Positions 35,201 through 46,283 of a DNA stretch of 64,000 bases are shown one piece after another. The first letter of the stretch is position 1. Each line of letters begins with the position of its first letter. Source of the stretch: Anastatus disparis (Eukaryota > Arthropoda > Insecta > Hymenoptera > Eupelmidae); the NCBI GenBank assembly GCA_017163975.1, contig JAFFSR010000317.1:1358001-1422000 (forward strand), given 5' to 3'. The notes beneath the pieces are model-generated. The model made no database searches. It saw nothing but the letters and a program-made list of their open reading frames with translations, and was not told the origin of the DNA. A program made the translations under genes and the position numbers.

Positions 35201-36310
35201 GAGAGGTAGACCAAGGAAAGATAAAATCAGTTCAGAGGAAACAACATTAAAGAAAATTAAGAGTGATGCAGACAAAATAACAAAAGAAGAGTCGAACGAG
35301 AGTAATATATCTAAGGCACTTGACCAAGCGAGCAAAATGGACGACACAAGTTGTTATACTCTTTTAGCCGAGATTAATCTTGACCCATCTTCTTATAAAG
35401 AAGCCATGAAAACGAGAGAGAAATCTAAATGGCAAAAGACAATTAACGAGGAATTGATGTCTATGAAAGAAAATGAAGTTTGGACACTAGTTGATAGATC
35501 TGAACTGACATCAAAACAAAAGAGACCCAATGTGATTGACTTGAGGTGGGGACTTAAAAGAAAGTATGACACAAACGGACTCACTAAATACAATGCCAGG
35601 CTGGTAATACGAGGGTTTAAGGATTTGAAGAAATACGATCTGACTGAAACATATGCACCAGTTTCTCGATTGGCTTTGGTGAGGTCCGTGTTTGCAATCA
35701 TTAACAAACACGATTTGGATGTTGTTCAATTGGATGTCAAAACCGCATTTCTTCACGGGAAAATCGACGAGGATATCTATATGGGAATACCTGAAGGCAC
35801 GGAGTACGATGAGAACGTACGACAAACGAAAGTGTGTAAATTACAAAAGGCCTTATATGGTCTGTGCATAAGTCCTAAACGATGGAATGCACGTTTTACT
35901 GAAGTGGCTGAAAAAGCTGGTCTAAAGTCGTACGATACTGAACTTTGTCTCTTTACTTGACGAGAAAGGGAAAATTTTCTGATTTTACTGCTATATGTTG
36001 ACGATATGCTGATAGCTAGTAACGAAACAGGAAAATTGCAAGAGGTCAAGGATGTATTACGAAGTGAACTTAAAATTACAGATCTTGGCACGCCTAAAAC
36101 CTTCTTGGGTATTGAAATCGAGAAAACGAGAGAAAAACAGAAAATTGTCTTGAAGCAAGAACTGTATACCGAAAAGATCCTGAAAAGATTTAAGTTCGAA
36201 GAAATGCATCCACAACGCACTCCTATGGTCACCACGCAAGTTTCGAATAAAGAGCAAAAGTTACGAGAGGAATCAAACGAGAGATCTTCAGCAGATCACA
36301 ACCGACCTGT
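35201..36310 (+). pseudogene. copia reverse transcriptase (RVT_2)
   Basis: The frame carries the linker GRPRKDK, then the RT: EVWTLVDRSELTS, YNARLVIRGF, YAPVSRLALVRSVFAI, VVQLDVKTAFLHGKIDEDIYM, KLQKALYGLCISPKRWN. A TGA at 35958-35960 interrupts it just before the catalytic LLYVDDMLIA (about 35989-36018), which continues in the same frame with LGTPKTFLGIEIE. The catalytic Asp residues are present; only the nonsense codon breaks this domain. Confidence 0.9.
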
Positions 36311-36900
36311 TGAAAATGGTTTATATAGAGAAGCTATTGGGAGTCCTCTTTATTTGGCAAGTGCAACAAGACCCGATATAATGTACGCTGTAAATGTATT
36401 GAGCAGGCATCAGGTAAATCCAACAAATAACGAGTGGTCGATGGTGAAACGAGTGTTCAAATACCTAAAAGGTACTAAAGACCTAGGATTGACCTTTATT
36501 CGAAATCAAGATTCAATGCAGGCTTATTCAGATGCAAGCTTTGCCGACTGTAAGGGTTCTTTGACGACTTGTGACAATATCATAAAGCTGTATGGAGATC
36601 CTGTTGCCTGGAAAACACACAAGCAGTCATATGTTGCTCTGTCTACAGAATATATAGCCGACAGAATATATGTCAGACAGAATATATAGCCATGAGTAAG
36701 GCTTGCCAGGAGTTGATAGCTTTGGATAATTCGCTGAAATTGGTGCTTGATGTCTCCTTTTGTCCAGTCATACTTTGGTGTGACAACAAGGCTGCAGAAG
36801 CCAGCGCTTAAATGAGTGGTAATCGTAAATTGAGACATATGACAGAAATCGAAGAACATTACATATACGTAATGTTTTTCGTTTGAATTGCACAATCGAT
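36311..36900 (+). pseudogene. copia RNase H
   Basis: The segment reads YREAIGSPLYLASATRPDIM, the RT-RNase H connection, then AYSDASFADCKGSLTT and VALSTEYIA, typical of copia RNase H. A ~32-bp duplication at about 36660-36692 (GACAGAATATAT twice) shifts the frame. The continuation MSKACQELIALD, WCDNKAAEASA and RHMTEIEEHYI follows in another frame with a stop after ASA. Confidence 0.88.
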
Positions 36901-37050
36901 TAACGAGTGAAATCATGAATAAAGAAAAAAAAATTGAAATTACGAGTGAAAACTAACGAGTGTTGAAAATTCTGATTATTTGTCACATCTGTTTTCTAAT
37001 TTTGTATAATTTATCTGTTACAGGAATTAAGAAATAACGAGATTCTACGC

Positions 37051-37065
37051 AAGAGCGGGAGGGAG
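37051..37065 (+). promoter_or_regulatory. Polypurine tract of the copia element
   Basis: AAGAGCGGGAGGGAG directly abuts the 3' LTR start TGTTGG. This is the expected plus-strand primer. Confidence 0.88.
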
Positions 37066-37271
37066 TGTTGGAATAGTGGCGCTCTTGTCGTGAGTCTCTT
37101 CACTTTCCGCTCTATATAAAGCAGACCTTAACGTTCTCAAACAAGCGTTAGTTCAGTTTGTGTTAGACAACGAGCGGAACGACATCGAATTACGAGAGCT
37201 TGTTTCTTTTATTATATTTTACTTTTACTTAGAGATCAAGACTTTATTCTCGCAAACACCCTTTTCCAAAA
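37066..37271 (+). repeat. 3' LTR of the copia element
   Basis: 206 bp, about 60 bp shorter than the 5' LTR because a segment between TTTTACTTTTAC and AGAGATCAAGAC is absent. It has its own TATA box (37113-37120) and is followed by CTATC. Confidence 0.93.
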
Positions 37272-37489
37272 CTATCACTAGACTAACATTTATTAAAATG
37301 TCTTAAAATCAATCACTAACTTTATTCTTTTATGTAATATTGTAATAAAACATATTTTCCTCATAACAACAACATAATTAATTATTGATTCTGTTCTGGT
37401 GTAAAGCCAGGAATTAACACTATAATCGCTTAAAGATAGATCGTGCATTTAACGTGTGTTCTCCTATCGGGTGAACTCGGAATCGTAAA

Positions 37490-38105
37490 TCTTTCAGTGA
37501 CATATTTCCTAAATATTCAGCAAACATTTTGTAAAATGATACTTGATATATTTTTGAAATCTTTTGTAAAAAATTTCATAAATATTCAAGAAATCTTTCC
37601 AGTGAGATTTTATAATTTTCAATAATCTTTCAAGAAATATTTTAGGAATATTTAGAGAATATTTCATAAAATGATACATAATATATTTTCAAAATCTTTC
37701 ATGAAACATTTTGAGAAATTTCGGAGAATATTTCAGAAATCTTTCAAGAAAGATATCATAATTTTCAATAATCTTTCAAGAAAAATTTTAGGAATATTTA
37801 AAAAATATTTCATGAAATAATACATGATATATTTTCAAAATCTCTCATGAAATATTTTGAGAAATAATTAGAAAATCTTTCAAAAAAGATTTTATAATAT
37901 TTAATAATTTTTTAAGAAATATTTTACGAATATTTAGGAAATATTTCATAAGATAATACATTCTATATTTCCGAAATCTTTATTCATTAAATATTTTGTG
38001 AAATATTAAATAAATTTTTCCAGAAATCTTTCAGGAAAGATTCTGATGTCTTTAATAATCTTCCAAGAAAGATTTTAGTAATGTTTGAAGAATATTTCAT
38101 GAATT
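37490..38105. repeat. GAAATATTTC satellite array (d)
   Basis: Same degenerate units as the arrays at 28405 and 39104, with a loose ~115-bp higher period (recurring ATACATGATATATTTTCAAA). Interrupted at AATT (38102-38105) by a solo LTR. Confidence 0.85.
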
Positions 38106-39099
38106 TGTTAAGGCCAAATTTGCTTTGGTCGTTGGGTTTCAACAATAATTTATTTTTGTGTTGAACCAGTCAGTTCCAGGACTTACCTTTCACAAGTTAA
38201 TATTTTTATAATAAATTATTTATACATATGAATATATTAATATGAGAAATGATAAAAATATTAATTATTGAGGTTAAATATTTTATTTATGTTTATTTAC
38301 TTTTATTATTACAAATAATTCGAAATTACAGTTTATGAACTGACTTACTTTATTCGAGGAAAGCGGAAAAGAGAAGAATGCTTGAACGATTGTAATTTCC
38401 TTTTTTCTCTGTTATCATTTTGATCCTTTTCTTTTCTGTTCTGTCAATTTCGTTTCTGCGTCAGCTTCACTTCACAGATAATATTAATAATCACTTGGAT
38501 CGAAATTCACCGATAATTGTCCCTTACTGACCTTTATAAAATTTCACTATTATCTTTAAATAATTAATTGTACTTGAATAATTGTACGAGAATAAATGAA
38601 GTATTTTACACTTAACTTTATTCTAAATTATTAATAGATTCTTTTTATTTTAATTATAATTTTGTTTATATGTTTGCACTGATTTACAGTGGTCTCTGCA
38701 ACCGACTATCTGGTTGGAGTCTCAATTAGACAAAAGGCGATAAGTGGAGCAATTCGAGAATTATATAGTCTCCATATGAACGATCGAGGATTGAAAAAAA
38801 AATTCGTTATAGCTGACGCAGAGTCCAAATTTTCAGAAGCACTACTTAGGATGTTTTGAAATACCGGGTTCATTAGTCAGCTTACTAATCAATTTTTGTT
38901 CGTTCTCTATCTCTTTCGCTTCTTTACAAATGAAAGTTATTAATTTTCGCAATGTGTATGATGAAATTTTGAATGTTTGAATTCGGGACATCTCACGGAA
39001 CACTTAAATTTCTATAAAGGAGTTTATAACAAGAATAATTGTAACTGTTTATAATTTATTAGAATTAATTTAAATTATGTGATTCCATGGGATGTCACA
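38106..39099. mobile_element. Solo LTR (994 bp) in satellite, AATT duplication
   Basis: Starts TGTTAAGGCC and ends GATGTCACA. It is flanked by AATT at 38102-38105 and 39100-39103. Joining the flanks gives CATGAATTAATACATGATAT, which fits the satellite unit, so the insertion is supported. Like the other two solo LTRs here it ends in TCACA and has a 4-bp duplication. Confidence 0.87.
38690..38859 (+). other. Exon-like open frame inside the solo LTR
   Basis: A CTGATTTACAG acceptor-like sequence precedes ~56 open codons (SATDYLVGVSIRQKAISGAI near the start) ending in TGA at 38857-38859. There is no ATG at its start and no recognised family. Lying inside an LTR, it is either chance or a captured coding piece. 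Confidence 0.2.
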
Positions 39100-39103
39100 A
39101 ATT

Positions 39104-40063
39104 AATACATGATATATTTTTGAAATCTTTCGTGGAATAATATGTGAAATATTTGAGAAATATTTCAAAAATCTTCCAAGAAAGATTTTATAATATTTAA
39201 TGATCTTCCAAGAGATATTTTAGAAATGTTTACAAAATATTTAATTAAATAATACATGATATATTTTCAAAATCTCTCATGAAATACTTTGAGAAATATT
39301 TAGGAAATCTTTCAAAAAAGATTTTTGAAACTTTGATAATCTTTTGGAAAAGATTTTATATTTATTAATCTTTTAAGAAATGAATAATAATTATTAAGAG
39401 CATATCTCATTAAATAATATATGTTATATTTTCGAAACCTTTCATAAAACATTTTGTGAAATATTAAAAAAATTTTTCAGAAATCTTCTAAAAAGGATTT
39501 TGAATACTTTAATAATCTTTTAAGAAAAATTTTAGAGATATTTAAAGAATATTTCATGAAATATTAGATGATATATTATTGAAATCTTTCATAAAATATT
39601 TTGTAAAATATTTAAGAAAATTGGAAAATCGTTCAAGAAAAATTTATAAATCTGTAATAATCTTTCAAGAAAGAATTAATAATATTTGATGACTTTTGAG
39701 AAATATTTTAGAAATATTTAGAGAATATTTCATAAAATTATACATGATATATTTTCAAAATCTTTTATGACATTGTTACGAGTGCCGTATAATGGCGAAT
39801 ATAGAAACAATGCAAGTGTGCAGTTTATAGAATATGAAGCGAACAAAGAAATGAAAATGCATCGGTGGAAATGGCGCAACATTTCAGCACTTGTCTGTCG
39901 TGTAAGAGGCCCGGGGTTCGAGACACATCACGGACGCTTTTTCCCTTTTTTATAATTCAATTATATTTAGTTGCTTAATAATGAACTGAAACATCGTAAC
40001 CAAATATTTTGTGAAATATTTAGGAAATCTTTCAGGAATCTTTCATGAAAGATTTTGATAAAT
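39104..40063. repeat. GAAATATTTC satellite array (e)
   Basis: Continuation of the array at 37490 after the solo LTR. It is interrupted by a tRNA-like insertion (39776-40003) and then by a TTAA MITE at 40068; array sequence resumes briefly after 40456. Confidence 0.83.
39776..40003 (+). mobile_element. Short interspersed insertion with tRNA-like segment
   Basis: GTTACGA at the left and TCGTAAC at the right bound a 228-bp non-satellite segment. At about 39865-39942 it reads like a degenerate tRNA: TGGCGCAAC (A-box-like), then GGGGTTCGAGACAC (B-box-like) and a CACGGACGC acceptor-like strand followed by a T run. The cloverleaf is not convincing enough to call a functional tRNA. A tRNA-derived SINE or MITE is likelier. 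Confidence 0.45.
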
Positions 40064-40067
40064 TTAA

Positions 40068-40452
40068 GACTAGGCCGGAGTAGAATCTGTTACCGACCGA
40101 GTAACAATTCAGTCTTTTGTTATTTACTCAAGTATCAATCGGTGTATCTTGAAATAAAAGGTTGAGAGCAATATATATTATTATGATGAACATCTCTGCA
40201 CAAGGAAAACAAATTCTACCGTTTTGTTTTTGAGAAAAGTAAGGAACCCCAAAGTAAAACTTTATGTTTATAATATTTTCGCGTTCCTTACTTTTCTCAA
40301 AAACAAAGCGGTAGATTTTTTTGTTCTTGTGCATAAATATTTGTAATAATAATATCTATTGCGCTTAACCTTCAATTTGTCGATACACCGTTTAATACTT
40401 GAGTAAATAACAAAAATCTCAATTAGACAAGGACAGCGAATCCGGCCTGCTC
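40068..40452. mobile_element. TTAA-flanked hairpin MITE, copy 3
   Basis: TTAA at 40064-40067 and 40453-40456. The ends are GACTAGGCCGGAGT and ATCCGGCCTGCTC. The 385-bp palindrome has a strong inner stem (TTTTTGAGAAAAGTAAGGAA and complement). It was inserted into satellite, which continues on the right. Confidence 0.9.
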
Positions 40453-40479
40453 TTAATAATATTTTAGGAAAAATTTTAG

Positions 40480-42590
40480 AAAAATTGAAAGAATATTTTA
40501 TAAAATAATATATGTTACTAGCTTAATTTACCTCGCTCCTAACGTCGCTCGGTTGAATTTTCATATATTATATTATTATGTATAAAATAGCCAATTTTAA
40601 AATACAAAAGAATTGCAACTTATGAATTTTAATATTGTAGTTTTGTACTTAATTAAATTTTTATATTTTCATAAAAAAGATTAATTAAAGTTACAATATA
40701 CATAAAAATTGCTTAAATACAAATTATATCATGATGAATTAAGAATTTGTTTTACTAAATTGCATTTGAATCAATGAAAAAAGATGATAGTAATTCATTC
40801 TTTTTAATCACGTATTGCAATCACGGATCATGAAATTATCGAAAACAGTATTTGACATTCACTAGAACTAACAACTGCACGGAAAAAGAAAAGTATTGTT
40901 AAAATAGGTTCTAAATCTAGTATATCTAATTTATGGACTAAGGTATTTGAAAAAAAAGTGACGCTATATTTTCAATTAGTACTATAGCTTGAATTTTAGA
41001 AACTAATGTTAGTACTATCATATTATGGAGTAAGAGCATAAATTTGCGATGCTTATTTTTTTTTTTATTAAGACTGATATTTCACCTACTTGATTTAAGG
41101 GCAATATTTCGCAGAAAATGTATTTGTTAATCTGTTTTCGTGCGGCTTTTTCTGTTACTAAAATTAAATATTGATAAATATATAATTATTTATATAATAT
41201 ATAACACTTTTAAATTACTAATAATTAATTGTCCTATTCGTGACATTTAAAGAATAAAACGATACACGTTTATCTGCCATACTTTGTTTTAAGAGGGCTT
41301 ACTGCTTTTAGCACAACTTGCAGTTGACTACAGCGCCAAGAAAAATTGGTTTTGAACATATTTACCTGTTAATGTTCTTGAATAAGTATAATTAGAGTTT
41401 TCCCATGTATAATAAGCATTAAAGATTATTTCAATTAAGTTTTATGAATTAATTAATAAAAATGAAGGAATAACTTGTAGAGAAAATTTAAACACGATGT
41501 GGCGATTATATGAACTAATTTTAATTATTCTCTACAAACTACAGCTTTATCTATTTTAATTTATTAGTGAATTTTCGTTATGAATAAAATTAAGAATTTA
41601 TTGTACGTGGGAAAACATTTTTATCTAATTTAAAATGTCTGAAAAGATGACAATTAACTAAAATACGATTTCGATAGCGGGGGCGTTCCGATCGTCGCCG
41701 TAAGAACTATTAGTTAGGTTTGAGTTTAAAATTAATTATTACTAATTTAAAATTGTTATATATTATATAATTTACATTATATTCATCAACTTTTAAAAAT
41801 TGTTTTACAATTTCATGGTTTTATCGTTATTGAGAATTATTTTTATTGAAGTTTCATACTTGACAGCGTCGCAGTGCGTATTATATAGGTAATATGTTAG
41901 TATAAGATAATTTAGTTCCGCAGCACGGAAAAATTTGGTACTATACCAAATAATTTTTGGTATAAGATGCGTTAAAAGATGTACTAATATAGGTTGTCTT
42001 AATTTATGTACTGAGTATCAATTAAAAAACGACTAGTAATATTTTTTTGACTACTGACTTAAGTTAGTACATTTTTTTCAGGTATTTTCCTTCCTCTGTG
42101 TGCGCAAGTGCAAATTTGAGATTAAAGTTGAAACTTGATAACCTTTAGTATTCACAAGATTAAGATTCGTCTATAAGGTTCGAATTCCTGAACGTGATTT
42201 TAGTATTGAGTATAACTTGGAACTCAAGTACCTTTACTTATGTATTAGCAGTTATTTACGTCGGATGGGATGTAGAGTTGAAAAAAGGAGGAAAATGGGT
42301 GTAAAATAAGTGAAAAATGGGTGTTATTGAATAAAAGGATGAAAAATAAGAGTTCTATGGGTAAAATATGGGGGGTCGATGACTAAATATTTTTTAAAAC
42401 TATATTATATAGAAAGATATGTTTTTTTTTGTGTATAAGGCTTACCTAACTTTCAGTGAGAGTTATACAGCTTTACTTTATTATATACAAAATTGTGTAC
42501 ATGATTTGATACAGTATATTGATAAAATACAGAGTTGCTTTGTCAATAAATTGTGATTTACATTAGATCTAAATTTGTAGTTTACAGTTT
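40480..42590. other. AT-rich region, no gene recognised
   Basis: No coding frame, splice-supported exon or repeat boundary that I can defend. A less AT-rich stretch at 41675-41710 (GCGGGGGCGTTCCGATCGTC) stands alone. 42265-42375 has loose repeats of ATGGGTGTAAAATAAG. Confidence 0.45.
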
Positions 42591-42594
42591 TTAA

Positions 42595-42996
42595 GAAATT
42601 TAAATATATACGTTAGTATTTATATATTTGGTGTACATAGAAACAGAGCGTTTTTCATCATTTATGTAAACACTATCCGGTATAACAAGAAAAAAATAGC
42701 AGCCCCCGCTAGATATTAGTATAATTAGTAAATTTTGTAATAACAACCAAATTTTTCACCGCATAGTTTTTGACTAATTAGAGACCTACTAGCAATCTAG
42801 AATATAACCTATCTTCTTTTGGTAGGTCTCTAATTATTCAAAAACTACGCAGTGAAAAAATTTGGTTATTATTACAAAATTTACTTATTATACTAATATC
42901 TAGCGGGGGCTGCTATTTTTTTCTTGATATACCGGATAGTGTTTACATAAATGATGAAAAACGCTATTAGACAAAGACAGATAGTTCGGCCCCTTC
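42595..42996. mobile_element. TTAA-flanked hairpin element interrupting an RNase H gene
   Basis: TTAA lies at 42591-42594 and 42997-43000. The right end reads AGTTCGGCCCCTTC. The stem is strong from GCGTTTTTCATCATTTATGT through CTAGCGGGGGCTGCTATTTT-type complements to a small inner tip around 42790-42830. The left 50 bp is diverged. Size and end resemble the GAGCAGG family, but the inner stem differs. It truncates the RNase H frame on its right side. Confidence 0.75.
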
Positions 42997-43000
42997 TTAA

Positions 43001-44480
43001 CAGTGAACTTACTGGAAGAAAGGCTTTGTAGAGCACTGAGAGAATCAAAAAAAATAATAAAGTTTTTATCTGTAATGTCTATGAGCTTGTTTATGGTGTT
43101 AATAGCGTCAAGCAAGGCAATGCTCTCGGCGGTGTATACAGAGGCTCTTTTATCTAAGGTTCTTCTTATTTGAATATCAAAAGATGGGCATAAACATGCT
43201 GAACCTACATGACCATCAGAAAATTTACGGCCATCTGTATACAGCGCCACAGCATCATTGATGTAAGCGTTAATGAATTCATTTAGATCCGTTTTTGAAC
43301 GTAATTCTGTTGCGAGTTCGGTATTACAGCTAATAATAGTAGTAGCGGTCTCGATGTTATAATTATATAAGTTACTAACTTTTAAAGAGGAGTTTAGTTG
43401 AGGACATGGTTGTACTGAACTATTGTAGTTCCCATAACCTCATCCATACAATATGCAATCAGCCTCGCCTGGCTGTTAGGATGTTTATTTTTTAAAGATT
43501 CATTTCGGAAGTTATGGAACTTGTGAGTTGTGTTATATACAGCATTGTTTTTGTTACACAGGACTTTACTTATAAAGCATTTGCCTAAAAAGTTTGTTTT
43601 CTCTTAGATAGACTCATTTTTAGATTCTACCAATATGATGTTGGTTGGAGTAGTATTGCGGCAGCCGAGGGTCTTTCTTGGAATTGAGAATTGTATTTTT
43701 TCTAGAGATTCTATGTTCGTCTTAGTTTTTGGATAGTATATAAAGCTATTGTAATCTATCAAAGAACGAACGAAGCTTTTCAACAGCGTTTCCGGGTATG
43801 CTCCCCAGTGCGTACCGCAGAGATATTTTATTATATTTGCCGCTTTAGAGCATCTTTGTTTGATGTATTCAACATGCGGCGTGAATGTTAGCTTATAATC
43901 GAAAATTATGCCTAAAAAGCGAGCAGTAGGGCTGGATTTGATAGTACAATCGTTAATTTCAAGTTCTAAAGAACCTGGTTTGATATTTTTTTTATTAAAA
44001 TGTACGAAGACAGTTTTTCGCAGTGCTAACTTTAACCCTAGGTTCAGGAGAATTTCTTTTAATAGTCACAATTGCTTTGGTTATTAAGTTTTGACAGCTG
44101 CTTATAGAAGATCGCATAAAGTAAACCGCTGTCATCGGCGAACTGAAATACTGTTACACTCTTAGGAACATTTAAGAGAATATCTTCAACATAAATTAAG
44201 TATAACAAGGGGCTAAGAACGCCTCCTTGTGGGACGCCTTTGCATGTGATTCTGTGAGATTCTTCCAAATGATCTGAGTATACTTCTCTCTCAAATGAAC
44301 CTAATAACGCTCTCGGGGCACCTGATCGCTGACAGTTTTTCCAAAAGAATGTTACAGAGAACGTTATCAAATGCACCGCAAACGTCCAGAAAAGCGGCTA
44401 AGCAGTTTTTCTTTTTGTATAATGCTTCTTAAGGAGTAAGCAATAGATTCAGTAGATTAACAGAGCATGCGCAACCCTTT
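43001..44480 (-). pseudogene. Non-LTR retrotransposon fragment (RT + RNase H)
   Basis: On the minus strand, about 44376-44059 encodes the RT core with GVPQGGVLSPLLYLIYVEDI and the catalytic FQFADDSGLL. 44058-43260 carries the RT thumb and connection (ARFLGIIFDYKLTF-like, then RCSKAANIIKYLCGTHWGAY), with frameshifts and stops. 43250-43001 is RNase H with YTDGRKFSDG (Asp), YTAESIALLDAI (Glu) and FFDSLSALQSL (Asp). This domain order is that of I/R1/LOA-type elements. The N-terminus (endonuclease) is absent. The 3' side is cut by the TTAA element at 42996. A SINE lies just upstream at 44505-44945. Confidence 0.88.
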
Positions 44481-44504
44481 CTGAAACCTGATTGATTTTT
44501 AGGT

Positions 44505-44945
44505 TTTTTTTTCGCATTATTTTACCCTGTGGCCCACGGCTAACTATCTTACAGTTATGCGCGGTCACCTCTACCACCTTTGTGTGGAGGTGCTCCTATC
44601 TCTCTATTTTTTTTCCGATACAACAATTTTTTCCTCGCGACTATTTTTTATTTTTCTTTAAACTAACTGAATGCTTAAATTAATTAGTTCCCACATCCCC
44701 GAGAAATCTTCGGACTGCCGCGTTCCTGGAACAGTCGGTAAGTAGATTTCTACGGTAAATTCCTGCATTTGCCCAGGCCTAAGCCTGTGACGTAGGGAAA
44801 ACTCCCCCAGGAGAAAACCTACGCCAGGAATATTTGCCCATCACGTTCAGAAGTTCTTTTTCCGATAAAAAAATATCTGAAAAAAATTTCAGGTGTTTTC
44901 ACCGGGAATCGAACCCCCGACGACTCGGAGCCAGGGTTGCGAAAA
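44505..44945 (-). mobile_element. tRNA-derived SINE
   Basis: On the minus strand a B-box-type sequence GGGGGTTCGATTCCCGG occurs at about 44912-44928, next to GGCTCCGAGTCGTC. It is followed by a non-tRNA body with TTTTCTCCTGGGGGAGTTTT and CCTACGTCACAGGC (44790-44830). The unit is GC-richer than its surroundings. The A box is not clearly visible and the 3' limit is uncertain. Confidence 0.6.
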
Positions 44946-44959
44946 AAGTAATTAATAAT

Positions 44960-45475
44960 TATTTGAATTACAAATCATTTTTGAATTCGTAATTAAAGTT
45001 TTATTTAATTAACAATTCCTTTTGAATTGATAATTAAAAATATTTTAATTAACAAATCAAAATCTAATCGTGAATTGAAAAGGCTTTAATTTAAAAATCA
45101 AAAGGAATTTTTAATTAAATAAATTTCAATTAGGAAATCAAAATGTAATCGTGAATTAAAACGGCTTTAATTGAAAATTCAAAAGGAATCCTTAATTAAA
45201 TAAATTTCAATTAAGAAATAAAAATGTAATTGTAAATTAAAAAGGCTTTAATTAAAAATTCAAAAGGAATCCTTAATTAAATAAATTTCAATTAAGAAAT
45301 CAAAATGTAATCGTGAATCGAAAGGGCTTTAATTACAAAAACAAAAGGAATCTTTAATTAAATAAATTTCAATTAAGAAATCAAAATGCAATCGTGAATC
45401 GAAAAGAGCGTCAGTTACGATTATGATTTGTGAATTCGAGGGCTTTAATTAAAAATTGCTTAATTCTTTTTTAAT
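44960..45475. repeat. 82-bp tandem repeat
   Basis: About five to six units recur every ~82 bp, each with CAAAATGTAATCGTGAAT, GGCTTTAATTAAAAATTC and AAAAGGAATCCTTAATTAAA. Unit starts fall near 45057, 45139, 45221, 45303 and 45386; the outer units are diverged. Confidence 0.88.
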
Positions 45476-45499
45476 TAAACGTACTAAGGAATTTTTATC

Positions 45500-45761
45500 A
45501 TATATGTGTGGGTGAGAATGAGAGTGGCATAAGTCATATTTAAAAAAAAAATTAGTTAGTGGTATATTTCATTTCTTTAACATTAAAACAACTTATTTTT
45601 CAAAATAGAGTGGCTTTTTTGTTTATTTTTCTTTAATATTATAAGCACTGTAAAAATGGCACTCAATAGAAATGTATATTAATTTAAAACTTTAATATCA
45701 AAAATCTCGAAATTAGAAGTATGTGACTTATGCCACTCTCATTCTAACCCACACATATATG
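45500..45761. mobile_element. MITE with ~40-bp TIRs
   Basis: ATATATGTGTGGGTGAGAAT at the left pairs with its complement at the right. The arms extend through GAGAGTGGCATAAGTCA. The AT-rich 180-bp core has no gene. The ends lie in TATATA sequence, so the precise border and a TA duplication cannot be fixed. Confidence 0.8.
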
Positions 45762-45779
45762 TATATGAAAAAACATATG

Positions 45780-45860
45780 TGAACGCGCACATACATACGC
45801 ACCTGGGCTCATATATATGCAACATTTCATGTCGACCCACACGCACACATGCAGACAAGT

Positions 45861-45902
<42 letters not shown>

Positions 45903-46233
45903 GGTCCATTTCATGTCAACTTGCACCCGTTGACCCGTATATTTTTTGGTTTATATATATGTATATATATATATACATACATACATACATACATGGGACA
46001 TTTCATGTCGATTCACATGCATGCACATGCACGTTGATAAACATAGAATTTTTCACATCAATTCGAACGCACACACACAGGTTTATATATATATGGGACA
46101 TTTAATGTCTATTCGCATGCATGCACATAGACTTTAATAAACATGGGATTTTCCACGTCGATTGGAACGCACGCGCATACAGGTTTATATATATGGGACA
46201 TTTCATGCCAATGCGCATACTCACACACACAAG

Positions 46234-46282
<49 letters not shown>
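45780..46282. repeat. ~100-bp dimeric satellite (GGGACATTTCATGTC)
   Basis: Alternating ~50-bp half-units: one with TATATATGGGACATTTCATG then GATTCACATGCATGCAC, the other with AACATAGAATTTTTCAC then TTCGAACGCACACACACAGG. It is interspersed with TA runs and ends in a long TA run that abuts a Helitron terminus. The same satellite is at 60862-61570. Confidence 0.85.

Positions 46283-46283
<1 letters not shown>

Larger units (their letters stand above)
29891..37271 (+). mobile_element. Ty1/copia-type LTR retrotransposon, 7.4 kb, decayed
   Basis: The element is bounded by the 5-bp target duplication CTATC (29886-29890 and 37272-37276). It has two LTRs starting TGTTAGAATAG and TGTTGGAATAG, TATA boxes, a polypurine tract before the 3' LTR, and gag-protease-integrase-RT-RNase H in copia order on the plus strand. 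Coding is broken by a frameshift in gag, stops at 34264, 34848 and 35958, loss of most of the integrase core, and a small duplication in RNase H. The LTRs are otherwise similar, so the insertion is not very old. A 1.9-kb leader with a spliced ORF lies between the 5' LTR and gag. Confidence 0.95.

Noticed and set aside
38690..38859. Terminal-exon-like open frame with an acceptor
   Set aside because: It was first taken as a host exon but lies inside a solo LTR defined by AATT duplications, and it has no family match. Kept only as a low-confidence feature.
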